From the NCBI RefSeq assembly GCF_000067045.1, contig NC_010125.1, forward strand, positions 2,944,001 through 3,008,000: a DNA stretch of 64,000 nucleotides. Reading direction: 5' to 3'. The stretch's first letter is position 1. The number at the start of each line of letters is the position of its first letter. The DNA is from Gluconacetobacter diazotrophicus PA1 5 (lineage in GTDB: Bacteria; Pseudomonadota; Alphaproteobacteria; Acetobacterales; Acetobacteraceae). The translations under genes and the position numbers were made by a program. Positions 1 to 8,422 of the stretch are shown here, piece after piece. The notes under the pieces were generated by a model that saw nothing but the letters and a program-made list of their open reading frames with translations, was not told the DNA's origin and did no database searches.

Positions 1-932
1 AGAGCCCGATCCGAAAGTTCTTCAACCGTGACAATGCCTTGCTGTCCGTCGTGTGAGCATTCGGATCGAGGCGATCAATGTCCATGCGGTTGAGGAAGCA
101 ATGGATTGTTCCCAGTCTTTGGCGAGCCGCCTGCACCGTCCCAGCCATGCGAATGTCCGTTCAACCACCCAGCGGCGCGGCAGGATCTGAAAGCCCTTCG
201 CCGTATCGGACCGCCTGATGATTTCAAGGGTCCATTTTCCCATGGAGGCGAGCGCGGATCGCAATTTGTCGCCAGCATAGCCGCCATCAGCGAAGATGTG
301 GCGCAGCCAGGGAAAGCGCCTGCGTATCGCTGCCAGGACATCAACAGCCCCATCACGGTCCTGGATGTCGGCGGCATGAACGAGGAGAAAGATCAGGAAG
401 CCGCAGGTATCCGTCACAATATGGCGCTTGCGGCCCTTGACCTTCTTCCCCGCGTCATAGCCCGAAAGCCCGCCACTTTCCGTGGTTTTCACCGACTGGC
501 TGTCAATCACGCCCGCGCTCGGAGAGGCTTCACGCCCCTCGATCTCGCGCAGGCTCATGACCAGCACCGTATTCATGACTTCGAACACTCCGGCACCACG
601 CCAGGCGTAAAAATAGCGCCTGACGGTCGAGACCGGCGGAAAGCATTTCGGCAGCAGGCGCCACGCACACCCGGCCGAGGCTATGTAGAGCATCGCGTTG
701 ACCACCTCGCGCATATCCGTAGTGCGGGGGCGACCGCCCCGTTTCGCCGGGGGTACAAATGGCATGATCAAAGCCCACTCCCCGTCCGTCATATCCGATG
801 GATATCGCAACCCTTCCCGGCTATGTTCACGTCGGGCAATACCAGTCCATGTCACCATTCACTCCATCTCTTCGCAAAGACGGATGAATCACAACAGGCT
901 GGTATTGTTCAAAAACTTTCGGATCGGGCTCT
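1..932 (-). mobile_element. IS5-family insertion sequence, IS1031 type, complete
   Basis: Near-perfect terminal inverted repeats of 26 bp lie at 1-26 and 907-932 (24 of 26 positions match) and enclose one transposase gene. If the outermost A/T pair belongs to a TNA target duplication (TAA at 932-934), the element is 930 bp, the usual IS1031 size; the left flank is outside the window, so the duplication cannot be confirmed. IS1031 elements are typical of acetic acid bacteria. The element truncates a minus-strand gene that starts at 1118. Confidence 0.9.
22..858 (-). CDS. IS5-family (IS1031-type) transposase
   Basis: A 278-residue DDE transposase filling the insertion sequence. The N-terminal DUF4096-like region (about residues 18-90) contains the WRLLP motif. 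The DDE catalytic core follows, with the first Asp in GVIDSQSVKT, the second in FADGGYAGDK and the Glu in the C-terminal RRWVVERTFAWLGR motif. Length and motif order match intact IS1031 transposases, so the element looks able to move. It starts just inside the right inverted repeat and has no partner gene. Confidence 0.93.
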   Translation of the reverse strand: MVTWTGIARREHSREGLRYPSDMTDGEWALIMPFVPPAKRGGRPRTTDMREVVNAMLYIASAGCAWRLLPKCFPPVSTVRRYFYAWRGAGVFEVMNTVLVMSLREIEGREASPSAGVIDSQSVKTTESGGLSGYDAGKKVKGRKRHIVTDTCGFLIFLLVHAADIQDRDGAVDVLAAIRRRFPWLRHIFADGGYAGDKLRSALASMGKWTLEIIRRSDTAKGFQILPRRWVVERTFAWLGRCRRLAKDWEQSIASSTAWTLIASIRMLTRRTARHCHG

Positions 933-1118
933 AACATCGGACTCCATGATCAGGAGTTCTCCCCTAAGACCCGTAAACATCCCTATGCCATATACGGGCC
1001 CATCATCAAGAACTTCTCCTAGAGGAACCTCGTGGTCCAAACTATTGCTTCCGATCTCTCGAAGGCTTCCAATCAGACATACCCCGCTTTTGAGACGGGT
1101 TATATTTACCGTATTCAT
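933..1118 (-). pseudogene. 5' fragment of an acetolactate-decarboxylase-like gene, cut by the IS1031-type element
   Basis: A clear start (ATG at 1118, preceded by the strong ribosome site GGGAGGTG) opens a frame that runs about 61 codons and then enters the insertion sequence. The visible part reads ...LDHEVPLGEVLDDGPVYGIGM..., followed by FTGLRGELLIMESD. It resembles the N-terminal GxGTFxxLDGEM region of alpha-acetolactate decarboxylase, but the match is judged by eye and is weak. It begins 33 bp after glyoxalase, so it was the last visible gene of the same operon. The rest of the gene should lie left of the window. Confidence 0.5.
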
Positions 1119-1151
1119 GAATCACACCTCCCTTTACAGACTGGTCACAGG

Positions 1152-1589
1152 TCACCAGGTTCCAGAATTCGGCATCGACTGCCAAGGTTCGGCAGGCGGC
1201 AACGGTGCGCCAGCCTGAAGCAACTCGATGGAAATTCCATCCGGCGATCTCACGAACGCCATCTTGCCGTCACGGGGTGGACGTCGGATTTCGACGTCAT
1301 GATCGACCAGGCGCTGGCATTGGGCGTAAATGTCCGGGACCTCAAGGGCGATGTGACCGAAATTACGACCGCCGGTGTATATCTCCTGGTTCCAGTTATG
1401 GGTCAGTTCGACCAATGGGGCGTGTTTATCAGCAGCCTCGGCATCTCCGGGCGCCGCGAGGAATATGAGCGTAAACTTCCCGGTCGCGTTCTCGGTACGC
1501 CTTACCTCCTTGAGGCCGAGCGCGCCGCAATAAAAGGCCAGTGAGTCCTCAATGTCGGACACTCGCACCATGGTATGAAGGAAACGCAT
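1152..1589 (-). CDS. Glyoxalase I-type (VOC family) protein, likely lactoylglutathione lyase
   Basis: A 145-residue vicinal-oxygen-chelate protein. It opens with MRFLHTMVRVSDIEDSLAFY, with a metal-binding His in LHTMVRV, and continues with GLKEVRRTE, PLVELTHNW, FGHIALEV (second His) and a C-terminal SPDGISIELLQ strand carrying the Glu ligand. This spacing is typical of GloA, which isomerises the methylglyoxal-glutathione hemithioacetal. The start at 1589 is chosen over a longer upstream frame because AAGGAG lies 11 nt upstream and the protein begins as the family does. Its operon neighbours suggest reactive-carbonyl or small-carbon metabolism, but the pathway is not visible. Confidence 0.85.
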   Translation of the reverse strand: MRFLHTMVRVSDIEDSLAFYCGALGLKEVRRTENATGKFTLIFLAAPGDAEAADKHAPLVELTHNWNQEIYTGGRNFGHIALEVPDIYAQCQRLVDHDVEIRRPPRDGKMAFVRSPDGISIELLQAGAPLPPAEPWQSMPNSGTW

Positions 1590-1635
1590 CTCGCACACTC
1601 CTTGTGCCGGCTGATTGGTGAGAGAAATGAGGCTT

Positions 1636-2334
1636 TCAGAGAGTGGCGATTGGAACACTCTCGCGCCTGGCTCGGACAACGTCATCCTCCGAGTGGTGAC
1701 CCCAGCTCGCCCAAATACCCCTCGCACCGAGTTCTATCGCCTCGCATACGTTTGCGAGATTATCGTCGATGAACACCAGTTCCTCGCTCCGTTCACGAGC
1801 CTCCGACAGAAGTTCAGTAAGAACTTCTCTTTTCGACGTGAGGCGCCCGAAGACATCTGTCTCCGCCATGTGGATGCCTTGATTGCGTAGGATATCGATA
1901 ATAGAACGCGCATCCTTCCCCGATACAATCTTGATATTGCCACCTGACGACGCAATTATGCCGACAACCTGAGGAAAGGTGCGATGGAGCCTGAGCCAAT
2001 AGGATTCACAGGCATCCCGGATCGCTGTTCTGGTAGCCACGAACTGGGCGCGAAACTCTTCTCGTTCTTCTTCCGAGATGGACGCGTATTTTTCTTCGAA
2101 AGCAGACGGGTCATCGATAATCTGCGTATTTCCAGCGAAGGCAACGAGGAAGTGCCCGTCGTGCCGCACGAATCGCCTAAGCCTCAAAAATTCCTCTCGA
2201 AATGGCGGTGGAACGGAGTCCAAGCCCAAGGGCGAGAACGTATCGATCCCGAGGCCATGGTGAGCAATCCAGGAAACAAGAAGACACTCGTCGACACCGT
2301 CGGCTATTACACCGTCAAAATCGAATGCAAGCAT
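1636..2334 (-). CDS. HAD-superfamily hydrolase
   Basis: A 232-residue haloacid-dehalogenase-fold protein. Motif I (DFDGVIADG) begins at residue 4 and provides the nucleophile and acid/base aspartates. A helical cap region follows, then the Ser/Thr motif (IVSGKD), a conserved Lys (SKREVL) and the acidic motif IV (LVFIDDNLANV). These features indicate an Mg2+-dependent phosphatase or phosphoglycolate-phosphatase-like enzyme; the substrate cannot be read from sequence. The start is supported by GGAG about 10 nt upstream. It lies 23 bp after the PfpI gene and 46 bp before glyoxalase, consistent with one transcript. Confidence 0.8.
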   Translation of the reverse strand: MLAFDFDGVIADGVDECLLVSWIAHHGLGIDTFSPLGLDSVPPPFREEFLRLRRFVRHDGHFLVAFAGNTQIIDDPSAFEEKYASISEEEREEFRAQFVATRTAIRDACESYWLRLHRTFPQVVGIIASSGGNIKIVSGKDARSIIDILRNQGIHMAETDVFGRLTSKREVLTELLSEARERSEELVFIDDNLANVCEAIELGARGIWASWGHHSEDDVVRARRESVPIATL

Positions 2335-2357
2335 GACCTGAACTCCATTCCGCCTGA

Positions 2358-2933
2358 TCAGACTTTTATCGGGGACGACAAGATTTCACCTTTCTTCCAC
2401 CTGTCGACCGCAGAAAAGGTCTCCCTCATGAACTTGCCGCAGGCGGCATAGTAGGAGCAGGTGATGACGTTGCCGTCGACAATGACGTCGGCGTCGACGA
2501 CGTTCGCACCCGAGTTGACCATGTCGTCTTTCAGACCGACATAGGCGCAAGCAAGCTTGTCGCGCATGATACCGGCCGAGATCATGATCCAAGGACCATG
2601 ACAGAGACCTGCGACGACCTTTCCCGCGTCATACATCGATTTTACGAAAGACTTGACGCGCGCGTCCTGCCTTACCCGGTCGGGAGCTTCGTGGCCGCCT
2701 GTCAGGATGACTGCATCGAAATGTTCGACAACCAGGTCGTCGAACGAGATGTTATCGAGCGACCTCTTGTCCATGGGCACCGTAATGCCGTACTTGCCGG
2801 TGACCGGCGCACCGTCTTTGGTCGCGATGCGTACGTCGTCGCCCTCTTCGATGGTACGATAGTATGTATAGACGATATCATGATCCTGAAATCCAGGCCC
2901 AGTGATGATAACGAACTTACGACCATTGGACAT
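2358..2933 (-). CDS. DJ-1/PfpI family protein
   Basis: A 191-residue class I glutamine-amidotransferase-like protein. The nucleophile-elbow cysteine is in VAGLCHGPW (about residue 110), followed by His. VILTGGHEAPD (about residue 75) is the usual pre-elbow loop. This family includes proteases, glyoxalase III and protein/nucleotide deglycases. Next to a glyoxalase, detoxification of reactive carbonyls is the best guess, but it is inferred only from context. The upstream neighbour is the interrupted cupin gene, which ends 58 bp away. Confidence 0.85.
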   Translation of the reverse strand: MSNGRKFVIITGPGFQDHDIVYTYYRTIEEGDDVRIATKDGAPVTGKYGITVPMDKRSLDNISFDDLVVEHFDAVILTGGHEAPDRVRQDARVKSFVKSMYDAGKVVAGLCHGPWIMISAGIMRDKLACAYVGLKDDMVNSGANVVDADVIVDGNVITCSYYAACGKFMRETFSAVDRWKKGEILSSPIKV

Positions 2934-2991
2934 TGATATTCTCCATTTTATCTATGATGTTTGGTTGGCAGCCTTCACCCTGATGACGAAT

Positions 2992-3446
2992 TCAGGACGG
3001 GAATATGGCCAAGTACGTATGTTTCCGGCGGACTTGAGCGCGTCCGTTGGAATTCATGAGACGAATGCGGCCATCAACGTGATGGCGCAGATCCAGGGAG
3101 ATGACAGATATCGGATCTTCGAGCAGAGGGGCGTAAATTCCCTCGAAAAGCTGAAATCGGAACTTGCGCTCCGTATCCTGTCGTCGCATGAACCGTCCCG
3201 GACCGAGCTGCTCCATCGGCTCGATGCCGGTTTCAGCGTCGTCGTCTCCCTCATACGGAGCAAGTTTTCGGCCATAGGGATCCGAGATACGCAGCAGGTC
3301 GAATTTATTGCGCGGATTCTCGACCTCCACGAGATGGAGTGCGGTACCGCGATCTGCCGCCGTCTGATGAAATACTCCACGAGGAATGTAGACGTGCGAC
3401 CCAGGGGTCACATAGTGAACCGCCCCATCGATGAACGTTGTGGTAC
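2992..3446 (-). pseudogene. C-terminal part of an IS-interrupted cupin gene
   Basis: Downstream half of a cupin-fold gene split by the IS3-type element at 3447-4646. It carries the second part of the cupin barrel (VHYVTPGSHVYIPRGVFHQT, then ALHLVEVENP). Its in-frame continuation is at 4651-4912. Removing the element and one 4-bp GTAC repeat gives an unbroken 717-bp gene (238 codons) reading ...CLGGTG-TTTFIDG... across the junction. So this was a normal gene until a recent insertion. The GTG near 3411 could start an internal frame, but it has no family support. Confidence 0.8.
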
Positions 3447-3506
3447 TGACCTTGCCCCCTGAAATGCCCTCGCATTGAAGTAAGGTCTGTCCACTGGAGA
3501 CAGACG

Positions 3507-3773
3507 ATGAAGAAAGCGCGATTTACGCAGGACCAGATTATCGGGGTCCTGAAAGAGCATCAGGCGGGCGCTACGGCTGCGGATCTGTGCCGCAAGCACG
3601 GGATCAGTGACGCGACCTTCTACACCTGGCGGTCGAAATACGGCGGGATGGAGGTGTCGGAAGCGCGGCGCCTCAAGGCTCTTGAAGAAGAGAACGCGAA
3701 GCTGAAGCGGCTTCTGGCGGAGAGCGTGATGGACGTCTCGACGCTGAAGGAACTACTGGCAAAAAACTCGTGA
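3507..3773 (+). CDS. IS3-family transposase OrfA (HTH subunit)
   Basis: An 88-residue protein with a helix-turn-helix ([16 protein letters not shown], then [20 protein letters not shown]) and a C-terminal leucine-zipper-like helix ([19 protein letters not shown]). This is the usual OrfA that binds the inverted repeats. The frame ends at 3773 and overlaps orfB by 4 nt. Just before the stop is A-AAA-AAC (3761-3767), a classic -1 slippery heptamer in the correct zero frame, which would fuse OrfA to OrfB. Confidence 0.92.
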   Translation: MKKARFTQDQIIGVLKEHQAGATAADLCRKHGISDATFYTWRSKYGGMEVSEARRLKALEEENAKLKRLLAESVMDVSTLKELLAKNS

Positions 3774-4624
3774 CGCCCGGTTTGCGGCGGGAAGCCGTGA
3801 CCTGGGCGATCCGGGAGAAAGAGTATTCGCAGCGACGGGCCTGCCGGCTGATCGGCATGGACCCGAAGACCTGGCGCTATGCGTCACGCCGCCCGGATGA
3901 TGCCGCAGCGCGCGGGCGGCTGCGCGAACTGGCTGGGGAGCGACGGCGATTTGGCTACCGGCGACTGCATATCCTGCTCGGCCGGGAAGGAATGACGATG
4001 AACCACAAGAAGCTGTTCCGGCTGTATCGCGAAGAGGGGCTGTCGGTCCGCAAGCGTGGCGGCCGGAAACGGGCGCTGGGCACGCGCTCGCCGATGATGC
4101 TGCCCGACGGGCCGAACCAGCGCTGGAGCCTGGATTTCGTCTCGGATGCATTGAACAACGGACGGCGCTTCCGGGTGCTGACGGTGGTCGACGACTACAC
4201 GCGCGAATGTCTGGCGCTGGTGGCGGACACCTCGTTATCAGGCGAACGCCTCGGTCGTGAACTCGACCGGATCGGCGAGCATCGCGGCTGGCCGCTGATG
4301 ATCGTTAGCGACAATGGCACCGAGATGACATCGAACGCGATCCTGGCCTGGCAGCAGAAGCGATCGGTGCTGTGGCACTATATCGCACCGGGCAAGCCGC
4401 AGCAGAACGGGTTCGTCGAGAGCTTCAACGGCCGGTTCCGCGACGAATGCCTCAATGAGCATCTGTTCCGTAACATCGCCCACGCTCGGACGGTCATCGA
4501 GGACTGGCGGGCCGACTACAACGCCGTCAGGCCTCACACCAGCCTCAATGGCATGACGCCAGAGGCTTTCGCTCAACACGCCACCAAGGCATACAACAAT
4601 ACACAGACCCTAACTCAAAACTGA
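3770..4624 (+). CDS. IS3-family transposase OrfB (DDE integrase core)
   Basis: A 284-residue rve-type integrase core in the -1 frame relative to OrfA. It has an N-terminal HTH_21 region ([16 protein letters not shown]) and the DDE triad: Asp in WSLDFVSD, Asp in [11 protein letters not shown] and Glu in [25 protein letters not shown] at 3770 overlaps the OrfA stop, but frameshifting at the upstream A6C run is the more likely route to the active OrfAB protein. Length is full, with no internal damage. Confidence 0.93.
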   Translation: MTPGLRREAVTWAIREKEYSQRRACRLIGMDPKTWRYASRRPDDAAARGRLRELAGERRRFGYRRLHILLGREGMTMNHKKLFRLYREEGLSVRKRGGRKRALGTRSPMMLPDGPNQRWSLDFVSDALNNGRRFRVLTVVDDYTRECLALVADTSLSGERLGRELDRIGEHRGWPLMIVSDNGTEMTSNAILAWQQKRSVLWHYIAPGKPQQNGFVESFNGRFRDECLNEHLFRNIAHARTVIEDWRADYNAVRPHTSLNGMTPEAFAQHATKAYNNTQTLTQN

Positions 4625-4646
4625 GGGCACGTTCGGGGCAGGGTCA

Positions 4647-4912
4647 GTACCTGTCCCGCCGAGACACAGAAGGACCGTATCCTTGTGCAAATGGCAATGC
4701 ATCGACGTCGTCTGGGCCGGATCAATTCGCAATTTCCACACGTCGTACATGGAGTCGCAATAGACGCGATATTCGTGCCCCCATGGCTTTTTGATGAAGT
4801 CGTTAAGATAGATATCCTCATCAAATTTCTCGTTGCCATTGAGCTGGCGTTCGAGGGTATAGCGGATTGCGTACATGTCTTGCGAGCAAGGTGCTTTGAC
4901 GACTTGATGCAT
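4647..4912 (-). pseudogene. N-terminal part of the IS-interrupted cupin gene
   Basis: Starts at ATG 4912 with GGAGGA just upstream. The protein includes KPWGHEYRVY, then WKLRIDPAQTTSMHCHLHKD, with the metal-binding His cluster of the first cupin motif, and TVLLCLGG, where the element is inserted. The remainder lies at 2992-3446. In the undisrupted form it would be a 238-residue single-domain cupin and the first gene of the operon. Its function is unknown; cupins next to glyoxalase-type enzymes are often sugar- or polyketide-modifying, but nothing here decides that. Confidence 0.8.
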
Positions 4913-5182
4913 AACGTCCTCCGGACCCGCCCAAAGCGGCTTTACTACGGGAAGCGTCGATATCGCGCATATAAACCATACCGTGTGGTATTGTATTTCC
5001 GTAATAAGTTTTTCTTCGGTCGGACATCATTTTTTTGAGGAGCAGATTTGATCGGGGGCGCTCAACCGAAAAGTTTCCGTCCAGCCATCCATGTCGTCGC
5101 GTTTTCTCAACGGTGCAGAAACTCAACGCGATCGCCGAGGGAAAACGCCGCCGCAGTCTTCATTCTGTGGACGCGTCACGTA
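4913..5182. other. Intergenic region between the cupin operon and the relaxase gene
   Basis: About 270 bp with no convincing gene. It must hold the promoter of the leftward cupin operon. It also holds the 3' end of the leftward relaxase operon. No copy of the tRNA-fMet 3' end or other recognisable attachment sequence is visible here, so it is not clear that the ICE ends at this point. Confidence 0.5.
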
Positions 5183-6916
5183 TTACATCGCGACGCCCGT
5201 ATCGCGACTGCGTGAAAATTCCCACGCGATGGTCCCACTTTCCCGCGTTATTCCGGAGACCGCCTTTCCGATCTGCTTTTCAATTGGGGGCGTCCACGGC
5301 ACAAGCTGAAACCCCAACCCGTTGTCGATCATCGCGTATCGTCCCGATGCAAGCGTGATACGCTTACTATAGACACCGGCCACGTTGTCACCCGGCGCAA
5401 CGGGATCGAACGGCCTGCCCTCGTGCCGCGCGAGCTTCTCCCCGGCAGCACTCACCTCCCACTCCCGCAGCGTAGACAGCAAACCGCGCTCGAACCTGAC
5501 ACGCTCCCCTTCCCGTTGTGCGAGTCCTTCCCGCACAAGATGATCCGCACGCCGGTGCATCGCATCACGCACCTCCGCCCCGAAGCCACCACCCAGTTCA
5601 GGCGGTTCCTTCGCCACGGCCTCTCGGTCCAGCCATGTGGCTCCCTGTGCCTCTATCTGCTGTTCCAAGGTGAAGTCCGACCGCACCGCCAGCGCGACCC
5701 GACTTCGACCCTTCGCGTCCTCGAACCGGCGCAGCTCGACGATCGCTCCCATCGGTGCGTCGGTGGCCGCTTCCAGGCTGGGGAGATGGACATGGTGCGT
5801 ACGCCCATCGATCCCGTCCACCACCGCGAATGCCGTGCCCTTCAACTCGTCATCCAACCCGCGCCCAACCAGCTTACCGATAACGGGATGCTCCGTTGCC
5901 TCGCTTGCCAGCACCCAGAACGCTTGCGGCCGTTCCACCCCCTGCTCGGCAAGACCACGATGGATCCGCTTGATGATGTCGTTGCGCTGCCCCATCTCGC
6001 GCAATGTCGCCTCGGCGTGCTCCTCCAGCGTCCAGCGGCCCGGCTCGATCTGCCGCGCCAGCCCGAGCCCTTCCAAACGACGGAGACGGCCGACCTTGAG
6101 CACCTCGAACGTGTCGGGCCGCCGATCTGATGAGGGGCGCATGTCAATGAGTCGATGTTCGCCCGCATCGCGCTGTATCTGCCGATCGAGCTGCGTCCAG
6201 CGATCAGCCTCGACCTGACGCTCGACGGCGCGCCGGATCTCAACATCGTTGCGTATCCCAAGTTCGCGGGTCACGAGTTCCTGGGCACGACCCCGCATGC
6301 CTTCGCGGATGTAATCGCGCGCGATCACCAGGTCCTCGCCGTCCTGGGCCTTGCCACGCACGATGATATGGATGTGGGGATGCTCAGTGTTCCAGTGGTC
6401 GACAGCCGCCCAGTCGAGCTTCGTGCCGAGATCGTGCTCCGCCTGCATCATGAGATCACGCGTGAAGCGTTTCAGGTCCTGCATCTCCACGGCATCGTCC
6501 GGCGAGACGATGAACCGGAAATGGTGACGATCATCGGCGCAACGCTCGGCGAAGGCTTTGGGATCGACCTCGTCCTGCTCCGGGCCGAACAGCTTCGCCT
6601 TTTCGCCATCCTGCGTGACACCCTCGCGGCGCAGATACCGCAGGTGGGGAGTCAGCGGTGCGGTGCGCGGTCCATGCTTGACCACGCGCGCCTTGATCAC
6701 CACCCCACGCGAGCGGCTGGTAAGGAAACGGTTGGCCTGCGCGCTCGCAACACGGCCGCGCCCGAAGGTGGAACGGCCGCCGCCCTGCCTCCCCCATCCC
6801 ATGCCGCCGGCCCGCTGAGTGGCCGCCAGCACCTGGGCAATGAAGGGCCGTGCCCGCTGGGCGGCGGGCGAGCGGATGCGACCCGGTCGAACCCGGAAAT
6901 CATCGTCTTTTGTCAT
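5183..6916 (-). CDS. rlxS: Relaxase, VirD2-like with C-terminal DUF3363 (RlxS type)
   Basis: A 577-residue conjugative relaxase that would nick oriT and pilot the transferred strand. The N-terminal half has the metal-binding three-histidine motif (TEHPHIHIIVRG) and an upstream YLRREGVT segment. The C-terminal half is the DUF3363 region found in alphaproteobacterial ICE relaxases. The start at 6916 (MTKDDDFRVRPGRI) is preferred to a longer frame because the upstream extension is repeat-rich non-coding DNA. It is the last gene of the operon that begins with the RdfS-like HTH gene, as in ICEs related to ICEMlSym(R7A). Confidence 0.88.
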   Translation of the reverse strand: MTKDDDFRVRPGRIRSPAAQRARPFIAQVLAATQRAGGMGWGRQGGGRSTFGRGRVASAQANRFLTSRSRGVVIKARVVKHGPRTAPLTPHLRYLRREGVTQDGEKAKLFGPEQDEVDPKAFAERCADDRHHFRFIVSPDDAVEMQDLKRFTRDLMMQAEHDLGTKLDWAAVDHWNTEHPHIHIIVRGKAQDGEDLVIARDYIREGMRGRAQELVTRELGIRNDVEIRRAVERQVEADRWTQLDRQIQRDAGEHRLIDMRPSSDRRPDTFEVLKVGRLRRLEGLGLARQIEPGRWTLEEHAEATLREMGQRNDIIKRIHRGLAEQGVERPQAFWVLASEATEHPVIGKLVGRGLDDELKGTAFAVVDGIDGRTHHVHLPSLEAATDAPMGAIVELRRFEDAKGRSRVALAVRSDFTLEQQIEAQGATWLDREAVAKEPPELGGGFGAEVRDAMHRRADHLVREGLAQREGERVRFERGLLSTLREWEVSAAGEKLARHEGRPFDPVAPGDNVAGVYSKRITLASGRYAMIDNGLGFQLVPWTPPIEKQIGKAVSGITRESGTIAWEFSRSRDTGVAM

Positions 6917-7163
6917 GGATATCCCCGCGAGGTGCGCAAAATGGCGGGAAACCGCCAGAAACGGAGAGAAGCGGGCCTCAGAGCGGCGCGCACCTCGCAG
7001 AGGGGGCCAGAAATCCGCAGAAATCCGCCACAACACCACCCCCGACCGTGCCGCACCTCGCGGCTTTTATCCTGCCTATACGCCACCCCCTCCCCCAACG
7101 TCCTCCTGCACCCATCCAAAACTGAACCAGGGGGAGAGGCGTAGATCGAGACCATGAAAGCGT
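6917..7163. other. Candidate oriT / control region upstream of the relaxase
   Basis: This 247-bp gap breaks an otherwise overlapping operon and is full of repeats. GCGAGGTGCGC (6927-6937) is a perfect inverted repeat of 6988-6998, and a third GCACCTCGC copy lies at 7053-7061. A perfect hairpin TGGCGG-GAAA-CCGCCA lies at 6942-6957, and two tandem GAAATCCGC units lie near 7010-7029. Relaxase origins commonly sit just upstream of their relaxase gene and contain such repeats. The nick site itself is not identified. Confidence 0.5.
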
Positions 7164-7170
7164 TCATGGT
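7151..7170. repeat. Perfect 8-bp hairpin at the end of the transglycosylase gene
   Basis: ACCATGAA-AGCG-TTCATGGT is a perfect stem-loop overlapping the 3' end of the transglycosylase gene and bordering the candidate oriT. No T-run follows on the minus strand, so it is not a typical intrinsic terminator. It could be a protein-binding site or an mRNA 3' stabilising structure. Confidence 0.55.
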
Positions 7171-7826
7171 TCGTGCCTCCATCCGGTCGGAACGAAAAGT
7201 CCCGCGGGCGGAGCCGGGACCAGACTGTCGCCGGCCATGGCCACACCGCTCGTTGCAGCCTGCGCGGGACCGACGAACAGGTTCTCGGCAGATGTGCGAG
7301 CGACCGAATGGGCGTCCGGCGACTGACGGAGAACGGTCGGAGCGGCGTCGTCCCCCATCCGCCCCACGACCGCAGCCACATAGGCCCGCGTCTCGTCGGG
7401 CAGCGGTCTGCCGGTCGCCAGATGCTCGTCATAGCGTCCAGGACCCGCGTTATACGCGGCCAGAAACCCGACATCGCCATAACGATCGTGCAGCCAGCGC
7501 AGATAGGCGGCGCCGGCGACGATGTTGTCATGCGGGTCGAACGGATCGGCGCCGAGACTGAGGGCATGGCGCAGGTCACGCCACGTGCCGGGCATGATCT
7601 GCATCAGCCCCATGGCGCCCGCCGACGATATGGCCTGCCGATCACCGGCGCTCTCGATGCGCAGCACGGCGTGTATCCATGACGGCGGGATAGCAGCCTG
7701 ACGGGCCGCCTCCCGTACCAGTGCGTCGAGATCCTGTGCATGGACCGGAACCGGCGAGAGCGCCAGCGCGAGCCCGAACCGGGCAACCGTCAGGGCGCCC
7801 GATCGACAGAAAACCGGTCTCGACAT
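7164..7826 (-). CDS. Lytic transglycosylase (SLT family), conjugation-associated
   Basis: A 220-residue secreted protein. An N-terminal signal peptide of about 30 residues ends at PVHAQD. The SLT fold carries the catalytic Glu in HAVLRIESAGD, then SSAGAMGLMQIMPGTW and the C-terminal FLAAYNAGPGRYDEH motif. It would open peptidoglycan for assembly of the mating channel (VirB1/TrbN role). The ATG at 7826 overlaps the upstream stop codon (TGATG), which indicates translational coupling. The proline-rich C-terminal tail is likely disordered. Confidence 0.9.
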   Translation of the reverse strand: MSRPVFCRSGALTVARFGLALALSPVPVHAQDLDALVREAARQAAIPPSWIHAVLRIESAGDRQAISSAGAMGLMQIMPGTWRDLRHALSLGADPFDPHDNIVAGAAYLRWLHDRYGDVGFLAAYNAGPGRYDEHLATGRPLPDETRAYVAAVVGRMGDDAAPTVLRQSPDAHSVARTSAENLFVGPAQAATSGVAMAGDSLVPAPPAGLFVPTGWRHEP

Positions 7827-8422
7827 CACAAATCCTCCGGCATGAGCATGTCCAGCGGTGGATCATCCGGGTGACATTTCGGCGGCGAGAGGGAGAGCTG
7901 TGGCAGGACGAACTTACGTCGCCACGACTCCCATGCCCGGGTCACGGCTCCGGTGCCGGGGTAGAGATCGTCAAGCGCGTCGTCGGGTCGGGCGCCCAGC
8001 AACTCGAACGCCCAGTGGCACACCGCCTCGGGCTTCGCTCCGGTCAGTCCCCGACGCATGGTGATGCTCTCCAAAATCCAGTCCCGCATCACCTGGCGAC
8101 GGCTGACGACAGGACGCCGCGCCGCCTTGATGATGACCGGCTCCCACGCATAGGCGACCGGAACATTGCGCCTGAAGGCGGCGAAGCCCTTGACCCAGAC
8201 CATCCAGCGCGCTCCGGTGTCCATGACGAGTGGGGCCAGCGTAGCGATCGACGCCGGCGTGGCGGCGGCATGCAGCACCCAGCCGTCATAGGTCGCGTCG
8301 AGATGTCGGACGAGTGCCGCGTGATCGACCTCGCCCGCGTAGTCCGGCTGTCCGCGATAGAGATGGGCGCAGTTCACGTAGGGCGGGTCGGCATAGCCGA
8401 GCCGGAGACGGACGCGCGTCAT
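7826..8422 (-). CDS. DNA methyltransferase-like protein of ICE transfer operons
   Basis: A 198-residue protein with a DPPY tetrapeptide at about residue 12 (YADPPYVN), the catalytic motif IV of N6-adenine/N4-cytosine methyltransferases. A later segment (DLYPGTGAVTRAW, about residue 155) resembles the SAM-binding motif I, so the order is permuted. It is short for a full methyltransferase and has no obvious target-recognition domain. Similar small methyltransferase-like genes recur between DUF736 and the transglycosylase in alphaproteobacterial ICEs. It overlaps both neighbours by a few bases. Confidence 0.7.
   Translation of the reverse strand: MTRVRLRLGYADPPYVNCAHLYRGQPDYAGEVDHAALVRHLDATYDGWVLHAAATPASIATLAPLVMDTGARWMVWVKGFAAFRRNVPVAYAWEPVIIKAARRPVVSRRQVMRDWILESITMRRGLTGAKPEAVCHWAFELLGARPDDALDDLYPGTGAVTRAWESWRRKFVLPQLSLSPPKCHPDDPPLDMLMPEDL

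Larger units (their letters stand above)
3447..4646 (+). mobile_element. IS3-family insertion sequence, IS407-group type
   Basis: A 1,200-bp element with ends beginning TGACC(T/C)TGCCCC, flanked by a 4-bp direct repeat GTAC (3443-3446 and 4647-4650). A 4-bp duplication, two overlapping transposase frames and IR-proximal genes fit the IS407 group of IS3. The insertion splits a cupin gene, and exact excision restores that frame. This fixes both ends at base resolution. Confidence 0.93.

Noticed and set aside
106..1218. Plus-strand open frame across the first insertion sequence
   Set aside because: Antisense to the IS1031-type transposase and glyoxalase end; it crosses the insertion boundary, so it cannot be an old gene.
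4913..5182. Possible left attachment site of the ICE before the relaxase
   Set aside because: No copy of the tRNA-fMet 3' end or of the recombinase 3' sequence could be found here, so the left end of the element cannot be placed; it may lie left of the window.
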